From Congeria kusceri (taxonomy: Eukaryota; Mollusca; Bivalvia; Myida; Dreissenidae), in NCBI GenBank assembly GCA_027627225.1, contig CM051029.1:10382215-10446214 (forward strand): 64,000 nucleotides of DNA, written 5' to 3'. Shown piece by piece: positions 25,751-36,743 of the stretch. Under the pieces are notes generated by a model. That model was not told where the DNA came from, did not search any database, and saw only the letters and a program-made list of their open reading frames with translations. The position numbers and the translations under genes were made by a program. Within the stretch, counting starts at the first letter, position 1. Each line of letters begins with the position of its first letter.

Positions 25751-26634
25751 CAAAATAATTATTCTAAAACCTACAGAATATTTTCATGAAAACATACGAA
25801 GTTGATTATACAGAAAAATGAAATTCATATTTACATCTCAATGACATTCTATCTGATTAAATGAACACTGAAACAAAAATTTAATACGTTTAACACCATG
25901 CAAGCGTATACAACAATGAATCAATTCAGGCCATATTCGATTATATATATTTTATTTTTTTTATTGTAAAATGCGAAAAATGTAAATGTGATATATTCGG
26001 ATGGTCGAACATAATATACTGTTTAATGTTCAAATAATGAATCGACATTTGATCTTCGAAATTATAATAGTACAACGTCGTCGAAACTACTAGTAGGTGG
26101 CGTCGAATTTAGACATGCCAGGTTATTTAGAGACCTAGCACAAGTATTTTAGGTCATGAAATACATATATTTAATACCAACATGTTGATATAGAGAGATG
26201 TACAAAAACGTCGAACCCTAATACAAGTATTAAATTACGATCTAGTTGGCTTCGTGCATAAACCAATTAATGCTCAAATTCGTCATTCAGACGTCAATTC
26301 GTTGATAGAGGTCTATTAGGATAAACATTTCGTGTATTATTTTAATTAAAAAACAACACTGTTAAAACCTGATATGATAATTAAACATACCCAGTACAAC
26401 TGCTTTCCAGATGTTCCAGATTAATAAGCCATTACATGAACTAATTAATGTTAACAAAGCTTATCGTCACGCGAATGTTTTATGTAAGAAAAGCATTGAT
26501 TGGTTCCTACCATACAGCCAGTGTATGTATATATATAGTCTGAAAGACACCCATAATACCATAATACACACACACACACCATAATACCGGGTTTCACTGT
26601 TATTTTAAGTGTATATCCACTGACAGCAATATTA

Positions 26635-27150
26635 ATGGAAGTAACCAGAGGGAAAAAGGCGGTACGTACTTAAACTTTTTATGATGTAAAATAACTTTCG
26701 TTTAAATGTTTTATTAATTACAATGACGTTTTGCAGCGACAATTAATGCATATTGTTGCAAATATTTTCTGTTCAACTTATTATTGTGTTCTTATTTGCA
26801 ACAATAAGAATGATTCATTTGCATCAGGAAGTAACGGAATATGTGTCGTTGGTGTTTGTTTTGTTATTGTTTTTGTTAATAACATTATGATCATTTTGTA
26901 AATAATCATTTTGTATTTTTTTTTAAATTACCATTTTTATTACAGAGTATGTGGTTATTCTGTGAAAAAGGATTGATTTTCGAAATAATAAAATGATGGC
27001 CGGGTATAATTGTATAGGCCCCTAATTGTATGTTTGCTTGGATATGTTTCCTATATTTGTACTTTAATATTCATGACATTATAATGTACAATTTATTTTG
27101 CATACTTATTGCAGGTGAAAAAAAGTTTAGAGGTGCAATCTTTACATTTG
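26635..27150 (+). CDS. Proposed first exons of the multi-domain gene
   Basis: ATG at 26635 opens nine codons ending at a good donor (GCG|GTACGT). Exon 27115-27150 (12 codons, acceptor TTGCAG, donor GTATGT) follows in phase 0. The peptide is short, basic and without domain. The start choice rests on the first ATG upstream of an in-phase donor; an upstream non-coding exon cannot be excluded, nor that the true start lies elsewhere. The gap to the Harbinger copies and SINEs upstream makes this the natural 5' edge. Confidence 0.45.
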
Positions 27151-27538
27151 GTATGTAATGTTACCTACGGTTTTTACTTTTACACTTAGAGTCAGTCCTG
27201 ACATCTGCATTCACTACATTCATTAATACACTTGTCTGTGAATTTTATTTTTCGTTACAATTTAATTGTTACCAAATGTTACATTTGAGGTATTGAACAA
27301 TTAAAATTATAGAACACATTTTTGCATTTATTGACTTTGCTAAACAATTAATACTGTAAATGTAAGACACAAACACTGATTTATTATATATGAATGTATG
27401 ATTACATGTGCATTTATTTCAATTACTAAAGTATATGCATTTTCGTGCATGCATGGACATGTTTTTTTTATTTCGCGTTTCACATAATATATATATATAT
27501 GTATATATAGAGAGAGATTTGTTATATATGCTGTTAAG

Positions 27539-28218
27539 AAGAAGAGAACTACGCCTAGGGAAGATGCGAACTTTTGGTGCGAGGCGGGTCTGGATAAAGA
27601 TGGGTTTAGAAGGAAATTCATTAGTAATGAAATTGGTATGTTTGTTTCATTTTTTTAATTAATAACGTCATTTGTAAGAGCTCAGTCATCGTAAAAAGAA
27701 TATATTTGCCAGATTACCTTCATTTTTTGGCAAGTTTTTTAATCGTTATCGCTTTTTTTGTTTATACTTGCTATATAAAATATATGTCAAAGTTGGCCAT
27801 ATCATTTAGTGGTAAACAACTTTATTTTCTGTAACTGAATAATAATGTCTGTTGCTGACGTTTAATTACAAACATTTAACTTTGTTTATGCAGCAGCATC
27901 ATTTAACTTTTATTTTGAAGCTTTACCATGTTAATATCATGTGGAAACACACTATACATCAATTCTCAGTGTAAACCGCTGGCGACAATCTGAAAGACAT
28001 GCCCGGTTAATCTAAATTTCAAGGTCGAATCACCATGAAATTGTAATGGCAAACAAAGCCCCAGAGAAGGCTCATTAATCTCTCACATTCCACTCATTTA
28101 CAGATTAGAGATGCTATAAATGATACAGTGGCAGCAATAAGCGTATCTGTTATTTTTCGATTTACGGAAATTTTATTATATTTACTACTACTACTAATAC
28201 TACTACTACTACTACTAT

Positions 28219-28266
<48 letters not shown>

Positions 28267-28397
28267 ACACTACTACTACACACTACTACTACACACTACT
28301 ACTACACACTACTACTACTACTACTACTACTACTGCTACTACTGCTACTACTGCTACTGCTGCTGCTGCTGCTGCTGCTACTACTACTACAACTACA

Positions 28398-28477
<80 letters not shown>

Positions 28478-28542
28478 GAGTAATAATACAAAAAAAATCA
28501 TAGCAAATAATAGATATGATAATAGCAATCGAAGGCATTATT

Positions 28543-28575
<33 letters not shown>

Positions 28576-30775
28576 GTACAATTCATTTTTATAAGAAAAG
28601 TAACATTCTAAAGAAAGAAAATGTTTCATGTTAAATGAACAATCAGCGACATATGATTTCAATACGATAACTCGCTGCGGAGACTAAAATATGTTTTTAA
28701 ACTTTAAATTATATTTTACTTTAACTTTCAGGTTTTGGGTTATTTGCTGAGCAGAATTTTAGACAAGGCGATTTCCTACTGCTATCTGAACTCTGCTATC
28801 CAGTAAAGAAGCTGAGGAACGAAGCAAATACTATGCTCGTCAAAAGTCTGTGTCACTTCCCAGATGCTTCATGTATTATTTCCAATCCAAGGGTCAACAT
28901 TACTGGTATGTGATTTGAAAACTTTGCTCTTTAGACAATTCATTTCGCGCCTTGTGTGTCTATATGGAAGGAGAACTTACACAAATAAATAACAACGTTA
29001 TATGGGCTTATACCATATCAAGAGAGTTTTCTTTGTAATTCGGTATTCAGTAACTTTGATATAAGAAAAGAAAGTTGTGGGCGGAGCCTAATATGCAAGC
29101 TTATATCTAGTGCTTAGTATTATATAAATATTGCATTCTTTGAGGGCGATAGTGCATTTTGTCAACCCGAGGAAATACTGTTGCCAAGGCGAATTATTTC
29201 GAGGGTTGACAAAATGCACCATCGCCCTCAGATTTGAAATACATTTTTGTTTAAAACAAAAGGTACAACAACAAACAACAACACAATACGACAACAATAT
29301 TCTCGACACTGATGTCGTTTGGATATAAACAATACACTTGTGTAACACGTAGTGATTGACTGAATACTTAAAAAGCGCCTTTTAACCCCGATCAATTTGT
29401 CAATCGACATGACTTTACAGCGTTTTTTTTTTAAATTGAGGAACAAACATATGAAAACAATTTCGAGAAGCAATTGACGATGTATAGCTAAAGCGTCCGA
29501 CTCCTGATTTGGAAGAAACTGGTTTAAGTCACAGCAGGGCTGAATGTATATTTACAACTTTCCGGAATTACCATTTACAGCATAAGTACTGGTTTAAATC
29601 CAAGAAGCAGTCATCGTGTGATTAATATGCGTTCAGCGTCCACAAACTTAACAAACAGTTGTAAACTGCGTCTAAATTAAAAATAAATTGCTTCGCTCAA
29701 ATGAATTTCTAATGATTGTGAAACATTGTACATGTTATATTAATTTTATTTACATCTTAAGTTAATGGACAATCAGTCTATATGACTGTTAATATTTTGA
29801 GCGTCTGGATCCTGATAACTTGTGTCACAATCGATGTAATGTTTGCTACAATGTATGGTTTATATAGACTTTCAATAGAGTAGTTTATTCGTGTAGTACT
29901 AATTATAGCATAAAATGCATAGATAGCGTCAGGACAGTCTGCCGTAAAACTTATTAATGTACAGCTGCTGGACTACTAATGTACTGAATCTTAATCACAC
30001 ACCTATCTTCACATTTATCCGAATCAAGTATTATGTTTTGTAATTATTCCGGCTACTAGGTATATCGTATCAGGTATCCCATTATACTACAGTTATTTCG
30101 AATTATATTATATATGAACAACTGAGAAATTTCAAGAACCGGTAAAATAATACATTGGCACTTTATGTGACTGACAGCGTCCGTTGATCGAATTAGACTT
30201 ACGGGCAACTAATACCACAAGTAAACGGCTGAATGTACCAAATACTTCGCAAAAATGCGGACGCCTATTTATATATAAATGAACTTTTCATCATCTCTAA
30301 AATAGAGTTTACTATTTTCACTGACAGGATTTGGCAACATACAAAATTGCTGCAGCTTCAACAAGACCGTTTTGAAAAATAATGATCAATGTTGGTAAAT
30401 TTTGTTCTGCCTTCTAGAGAAAACCAACCGATTTCGTTTGTTATGTTATCTGCTGCGACTGACAGACTGATGACATACAAACTGTGCTAAATTGCTAAAT
30501 TTTAGGTCCGATAAACAGCTTATTCTCCGATAAAAACATATATGTTTGAAGTATTCAAATTACGAGTCACATTAAATTGCAGTAAATTTCTGTCAGATTT
30601 AAATAGTGTTTTTTATATATATATAACGTGTGTTCGTTGCAACGCTAAGATGAAACTAGAACATTTTGGAGGTAGTCCAAGGCTTTGTTTGTATGCAATC
30701 AAAGACATCTCTGCCGGACAGGAAATTAGATACGACTATGGGGAAAACAAGAGGTCTCTCTACTGGAGGGAAAAT
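27539..30775 (+). CDS. SET methyltransferase-like domain exons, core missing and frame broken
   Basis: Exon 27539-27635 gives EAGLDKDGFRRKF before a phase-1 donor. Exon 28732-28905 starts GFGLFAEQNFRQGDFLL, the usual beginning of a SET domain (G-x-G-x-F-A, then KGDFL). In that exon the frame shifts by one base near 28785-28795: the other frame reads SSKEAEERSKYYARQ and CFMYYFQSKGQHYW, as expected for the next SET segment. Exon about 30636-30775 gives NAKMKLEHFGGSPRL, DISAGQEIRYDYGE and LYWREN, the SET C-terminal half with the conserved Y-D-Y-G. The piece between, which in this family holds the cofactor-binding N-H motif, was not found in the 1.7-kb intron, and the last exon has no clear acceptor. 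Such domains methylate lysines, often in histones; this copy should be inactive. Confidence 0.75.
28180..28576. repeat. Long (TAC)n / (TGC)n / (ATT)n microsatellite in an intron
   Basis: About 300 bases of TAC trinucleotides with ACACACTACTAC variants and a short TGC run, then an ATT run at 28540-28576. It lies in the intron between exons 27539-27635 and 28732-28905, about 150 bp before the latter. Long poly-Leu, poly-Thr, poly-Val and poly-Ser frames across it are artefacts. Confidence 0.97.
29141..29230. mobile_element. Short foldback element, 28-bp inverted arms
   Basis: Arms 29141-29168 (starts TGAGGGCGATAGTGCATTTT) and 29203-29230 pair with one mismatch around a 34-base centre. Intronic, non-coding. 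Confidence 0.85.
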
Positions 30776-31194
30776 GTATGTCAAGCATAAAAGTATACAA
30801 ATCTGATCGTCGTCATACAACGTTTATAACAATTTTGTAAAACAATAAGACCAGAGTAGTTATGTATATCCATATTGGGGTTTTCTTCATTTTGTGCGCA
30901 TGTTCAGCATATACTTATTGTTATTATTCAATATATCTACAGATACAGCCATTTTGCAATGTCCCTTCCTTAATCATTGCGAAAGTAGTAATTAGACCAA
31001 CAACGATACTTATAATTTATTACGATAAAATATAATATTTTGATTCTACCAACCATGACTGCAGCCAACGTAACAATCGCCAGCTAAGGCGATCTCCCTC
31101 TAAAAAGTGAAATAACCGGGCTATCTTATGAAATCAGGAATTCACCGATGTATTTTAAATGAATGCACACTATATAAAACTTGTGTATTTTTAG

Positions 31195-31581
31195 GCAAAA
31201 GCGTATCCCAAAGAACCCATCCCAGAAGGTAATGTATCTAATAAGATGAGTTTCATGTTTGAGTACAATCGTTATTTAAAGCAGTAAGCTATAAGTATGT
31301 TAAAATTTCAGACAAATACACGCCATTAGAACTAATGCAAATTTAAGATGCATTGAATTGCATTCTATTTACTGCGGCTTTAATTGCGATTTTTAAATAT
31401 GCTTGGAATTCGTTTGGTCAAGTGTTTCTTTGCATAACAATAATTAGTTTTGAAGTGGTAAGACATTTGCCTTGACAACAATTTTCAAATGCAAATATTA
31501 TCGCAGATTCTGATGATGACCCTTTTGACGTTGAGCGTGATCTGGCAAAGCAGACCTGTTTGAAAACTTCTAGTGAAAGCG
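31195..31581 (+). CDS. Linker exons after SET (acidic)
   Basis: Exon 31195-31228 (AKAYPKEPIPE, phase 0 to 1; acceptor TTTTTAG, donor GTAATG) and exon 31507-31581 (starts DSDDDPFDVERDL, phase 1 to 1; acceptor ATCGCAG, donor GTATAT). No fold is recognised; low-complexity acidic linker. Confidence 0.6.
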
Positions 31582-32293
31582 GTATATGTTTATGTATATT
31601 TTCATGATTGTAGTGCGCAAATAGTCACATATACATTTAAGTTCATGATATAAAATAATTTAAGGTATGGCTGTACAATATTCATGAATGTTTTAACCTT
31701 GATAACGTAGCGATAATATTTAAAACCCAACGTGCTTATGGTGATCGTCTTTTGTTCACATCATCTCTTCCTAAACCGCTATAAAGGCGGTAATGCGATA
31801 TTGTTTGTGTAATCTCAATCATTTATCTTGTATTATGTAACAATAGCTTTGTAATATTGTAAAGTTATCCGCTACAAAGATTTTTCAAATTATGCATCTA
31901 GACTAAAAAAACACAACTTGAAAAATCAGCAGGACTTTATACTCACGTGTGCGCTTTAGGGTAATGTAACCCTCCTGTTATGAAAATAAACATCTGATTA
32001 CAAATACAAAGTAAATTTGACGTATAGTCTTTAAATATTGTATCATTAAATCAATATTTTATTTTCGTAACGAGAAAAATACAGAGTTTATGCCTTCTAT
32101 GTCATAAATATTTTGTAAATATATAACTGTATTGTGTTCATGAATCGAATCGACTAAACCAAATAATGTACTTTAATAAATATAACGCCATACATTGTTC
32201 AACATAAAAATCACAACAGAAAAATGTAAAACGTAATGATTATTCTTTATATTTTTGTCGAAATTGATTTGTGTGACACGGTGTATGTTTCGG

Positions 32294-32355
32294 ATGGAAC
32301 TGATCCGGAATATATGAGGACAATGAAACAGAAGAAAGCAGCACGTCGGAGGATG
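32294..32355 (+). pseudogene. Possible decayed exon with mutated acceptor
   Basis: The frame GTDPEYMRTMKQKKAARRRM is coding-like and begins in phase 1 as the neighbouring exons do, but where an acceptor AG is expected the sequence is TTTCGG. It may be a lost linker exon. The 3' border (ATG|GTACTG) would not keep phase with the next exon, so I am unsure. Confidence 0.3.
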
Positions 32356-32984
32356 GTACTGTTAAACAATCGTTGTTAAACACTATTACTTTACACTATA
32401 TATTCTTGTGATTGGGACTGTTGTTCTCGAAACAGTGTTGATAACACAGTAGATTTATAAAGTTACTGAAAGACACATACAATACTATGTACCAGGTTGT
32501 GGTAAGTTGCCATTATGCCACAATATACGTAAAAGACATTATACCAATATATGATACACCACGCGTATATACATGCAAGTTCTTGAATGTCCGATCGGAG
32601 TGGTTGTTTCCAATTTAGGTTTATTAATTTTCAAAGTTTAATAAAGGGCCGGATTATCAAGAAACAGTAATCACTTAAAACTGTATTATTTACCAGGACC
32701 ACCATACCTTACTATAAATAGTAACAAATTGACGTTGATTTTTGAACGGATACTGAGTTCAAAAAGCCGGGTATGCACATTTGGTGTGACAAATACGATA
32801 TTTTCTACCTTCGGTGTGCAAAATACTGGTATTTTGGCACACGGTCGATTTCTTGCGTGCCGTTGTTAACGGCGACAGCAGATTAAAATCACAGCTGCAG
32901 AGAATGAATGTATACAAAATACATTTAAATCCATTAAAAAGTAGTTCATTGTAACTATTACAAATTATTAAAACAACAAATCAC

Positions 32985-33302
32985 AACGCGTTCCGGCTTC
33001 GGAAAGTCTTCATCAGTTATGACTGTTTACTAAAATACATAAATAACGTAATCATGGCGTCACATGAACGTCATACGGCGTTCTTTTTCACAAACAAATA
33101 CCTTTGAATTCAATTAAATATTGGTTGATAAATTACATTTATTGAATCTTCAATCTTTTCGTTAAAGAAATGTAATAGAAAAGATTACAACACGGCTATG
33201 GTTTGCCGTGAGCCCGTATTGGCACGCCTTCGGAGGCATTGGCCCTCGGGCCAATACTGGCGAAGGTATGCCAATACGAGCCCATGACACACCATAGCAT
33301 GT
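32985..33302. mobile_element. Foldback element 33189-33302 and adjoining repeat-like border
   Basis: Arms 33195-33232 (starts GCTATGGTTTGCCGTGAGCC) and 33261-33298 are inverted copies; a smaller perfect hairpin (ATTGGCCC-TC-GGGCCAAT, 33238-33255) sits at the tip. Just upstream, 32985-33020 contains CGCGTTCCGGCTTCGGAAAG and GTCTTCATCAG, resembling a block near 54850-54895 (CGTGTTTCGAC...GTCTTCAACAG), so a second old element may abut. It lies in an intron of the multi-domain gene. Confidence 0.65.
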
Positions 33303-34070
33303 TATAACCTATAAATATCGCGCACCTACTCATAGAGAAGAAAAAAATTCAAGCGTTGGACGTGTTGGATACCCATGACCAAAAACGATCATGTTGATTT
33401 ATATGTTACCTAAAGCTGGAAAGTATTATGTATCCTAAAGGTGGTGTAGCTTAGAATATAGAGTTATTGAACCTGTAATAATCTCTTAATACAATAAAAT
33501 TTTAATTTCGAACCAGTGGCACACAACGTGACATACCGTCAATTTTAATTTGCGAGGCAGTGTACATTAAATATGCCACCTGAATGTGGAAATTACTCAA
33601 AATCCCAAAATTTGAAAAACCTGAAATTAAGAGGCCAACATATCTCAATAATATGAAAAATATCAGTATCTGTAGTTGTACAATGTATGCAATATGTAAC
33701 CACTAGACAATCATATTTATGGGCTTATCGAAGTATTTTATATGACTTATAGTGTATAAGTATATATGAACAAAAATGCTGGTTCGCAGATAAATGTGTT
33801 TTAGTAAGGTAAAGCCTCGAGTATATGGGTATATACAAGTTATATTTATTCCACACCTGTCACAAGAGAAAACTGTTGCGCACTTGTGGCTTAAGCCGTT
33901 AATCAAAACTTTCGTATTTTATTGTGTGATAAATATTGTATATACGGGTATCGTACGCATTCCAACATTTTATAACTATACGGAATGTGTAAATCTTTAC
34001 TTTGTTAGTTAAAAGATATAATTGTTTGACATAATTGATTACAACCTATGTTACGCGTGTCTTATAATAT

Positions 34071-35487
34071 CCCCACAAAAACGAAGTTTAGAGTGTATAT
34101 AGGAGTTATCTTGTCGGTTTGTTGGTCTGCTGGTTTTCGTAGTTTTCGGATAATAACTAAAGAACGGCTTGACATACTTAAATAATTGTTGGTACAATTT
34201 GTTTAACATTACAGATCAAGTTTGAATATGGTTACAATCCACTAAATTTAATCACGCTATTGCCCCTTTTCGACTAAAATTCCCTTAACGATGGTTTCCG
34301 GATGATTACTTAAGAACGGCTTGACATATCCAAATAAGTTTTGGTACACATGTGTAACATCATTAAATACAGTTAAAGTTCGAAAATGTTTACACACCAC
34401 TGAATTTTGACCGCGTTATTGCCCCTGTTCGACTTAAATTCCCTAACAAATGGTTTCCGAATTATAACTCTAGAACAGTTGACATATCCAAATAATATTT
34501 TAGTACACACATCATTAAATACAGATTAAATTCAAACATAGTTACCAACCACTAAACTTTGACCGAGTTATTGCCTCTGTTCAACTAAAATTCCATAAAA
34601 CACAGTTTTCTTACAATAACTCAAGAAAAGCTTTACACATTCAAATAAGTTTAGGTACACATGTGTAGCATTATAAATTATAGATCAAGTTTGCCTTTCA
34701 AGGTTACAAACCACTCAATGTTGACAATGTTGACAGAGTTATGTGCCCTGTTTAATTATTTTTTTTTCCATAACACTATTTTTAAATTACAACTCAAAAA
34801 AGGCTTGGCAGATTTTAAATAGTTTTTGCAACACAGGTTTAAAATCATTTGTCTAGGGTTACAAACTACTTAATGTTGACAGAGAATTAGCTTCTTTTGA
34901 ACTTAAATTTCCTAAAACACTGATTGCGGACAATAAATTATGAACGGATTCACATTTTGAAACTATTTAGGTACTTTGGTGTCACATAATAAAATAAAGG
35001 TCCTGTAGTTACAAACCAATGTTGACAGAGTTGTGACTCCATCGACTTAAATTCCTAGTATAATGCACCTATCAATATTTTCCCCAAGGGGGGAGCGGCG
35101 GGAAGACGTACGGGAATTTGACAATGTTATTTTTTGGGGTCTAATTGCCCACTCTAGAGTCAAGCATATTTGTCTAAATACCCTCAGTGGGAGATGCTAT
35201 ATATATATATATCATATGGCCCGGTGTGTATATTGCCTGGATCTAAATTCCGACCATTTCTATTTCTATTTCCCCATGACCCAGAATCATAGAGCTTGTC
35301 ATATTCCTGCCTGTCGGGAATCGCTTGCAATCTAAAGTCCCCTATATGCCCGCCCCCCCCCGGGGGAAAGCATTGATAGGTGCATAACAAAATAAAATAA
35401 AGCCATTTCTTTCAAATCGATTCCATAGTTTTGTGACAGGACCATATTTTGGGTGTATATTCGTCACTCTTGTGACAATTCTAGTTT
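34071..35487. mobile_element. Tandem-repeat element (about 152-159-bp units) interrupted by a MITE
   Basis: Opens with CCCCACAAAAACGAAG...GTATATAGG, followed by diverged units whose GTTT(T/C)C-GGATAATAACT-like start recurs at 142, 294, 453 and 605 of 34 kb and again, more decayed, to about 35040. Each unit carries CTTGACAT-TCCAAATAA, GGTACACATGTGTAACAT and GTTATTGCCCCTGTTCGAC blocks. It closes with GTCACTCTTGTGACAATTCTAG after the nested MITE. I know such units as recurrent in bivalve and other mollusc genomes; their nature is unsettled. It lies in the intron 31582-35626. Confidence 0.75.
35061..35387. mobile_element. Harbinger-type MITE with TAA target duplication
   Basis: Terminal inverted repeats start TGCACCTATCAATATTTTCC at 35064 and, inverted, end at 35384 (GGAAAGCATTGATAGGTGCA), each followed inwards by a G or C tract. 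Direct TAA at 35061-35063 and 35385-35387 is the 3-bp TWA duplication typical of PIF/Harbinger elements. Length 321 bp, no coding capacity. It interrupts the tandem-repeat element 34071-35487. Autonomous partners could be relatives of the Harbinger copies at 5.2 and 13.6 kb, but their ends were not compared. Confidence 0.9.
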
Positions 35488-35626
35488 GAAATATGTACGG
35501 TATTAATCTTGTATTTACAACACTAATATAATTTCATATATAATAAATCGAAACATCTGATTATATGTTTGCCTATCACTATGTGTACAACAAGGTTGTA
35601 ATATTAGTATCATGTGTTTATTTCAG

Positions 35627-36306
35627 ATTCAGACGATGACATATCTGATAGAGGATTTCATCGGGGACACACACAATCAGACGATTTAGAGGACAAGCCT
35701 GGTATAACTTTAAGCGTTTGATAAAACATATAATTTAGACAACCCTGTTTGTATTGGTTTTATCATTCTGGACTATTACAACATATTGTTTACTATCAAC
35801 TAATAGACATATGTTTCAGGTCCATACGTTCAATCAATGCAAAATGATCATTTTCAAACGTGACATTTTGTGCCACTGTGACGAATTTGCGTGATGGCTA
35901 TAAAACTCGAAAAATATGCTTCCAAAACTGTTTTACGTGCTACTGTTTTGAAATTCATCATACATGTATATCGTTTAATATGTGTGTGATCAATTAACTC
36001 CATATAACAGCTGGATTAGCCTGTCACGTACGAAATTTTTTATAGAAACACCACACAAGTATCTCTATGTTAAATTAAAGAAATTTATTATGTAAAACTA
36101 TTAATTCAAAACGGTGCCATGTAGACTTAAATTGTATCACTTTCATTTGATCGGTAGTTTCGTTCTGTTTGTTTTATATTTGCCGATTATTTTTATTTAT
36201 AAATACATTTATACTACAGTGGAAAACATGCTGATAGTGGTGGAAGATACGATGAGCACCCCATGTCAGGATTTTATCGAGATATCAGACAACTCGTTTC
36301 CACTGG
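35627..36306 (+). CDS. Linker exons before the protease domain
   Basis: Exon 35627-35701 (DSDDDISDRGFHRGHTQSDD, acceptor TTTCAG, donor GTATAA) and exon 36220-36306 (VENMLIVVEDTM, EISDNSFPLG; acceptor CTACAG, donor GTACAA), both phase 1 to 1 and divisible by three. The first resembles the 31507 exon in its DSDDD start and identical 75-bp length, which suggests exon duplication. No fold recognised. Confidence 0.6.
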
Positions 36307-36743
36307 GTACAAATATATTATACTGCAATATTGTTTTCCGTCAGAATTTTTTCTAGCGATTTGACAAAAAGCTGTAACGTGTATTCATTTCAGTTATACA
36401 AATCTGACTATGCAAAATTTATTAACTCCATTACCCATTAAAACATGGTAGCTCGCGCATCTGAAACACAGAATATGACCATATGCCATAAAACTATTAA
36501 CTGATGACGTATTAATCTGTATTCTGTTTAAACAAACAAAATAAAAAAACAAAGCAAATGTAATTATTATTACATGTTAAAAGTGGATATAACTACTTAT
36601 AATCCGTTAGTTATTGGTGTTAAAACACACAACTGCTTTTTTTCAAGACATTAATTATGTTTTTAGAATAATACCGTATACAGGTCTACACAGATTTTTA
36701 ATGGATTTTTAAAAATGTATGGCCTCTTCTTTGAGTTAAACAG

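Larger units (their letters stand above)
21745..26634. other. Intergenic stretch with repeats, no gene seen
   Basis: Contains a short direct-repeat pair (22732-22820 and 23295-23405), a foldback element (24007-24137), a compound trinucleotide microsatellite (25238-25415) and the second member of the 19.2-kb repeat pair. No coding sequence is supported. Confidence 0.55.

Noticed and set aside
28128..28586. Several long frames of poly-Leu, poly-Thr, poly-Val and poly-Ser on both strands
   Set aside because: Produced by the (TAC)n microsatellite.
29478..29550. tRNA-like stretch containing CGTCCGACTCCTGATTTGG and GGTTTAAGTC
   Set aside because: It resembles a decayed tRNA or SINE head, but the B box is altered and no body or tail could be aligned to the other SINEs.
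35063..35390. Frames of 90 and 68 codons
   Set aside because: They are the two strands of the MITE with its terminal repeats.
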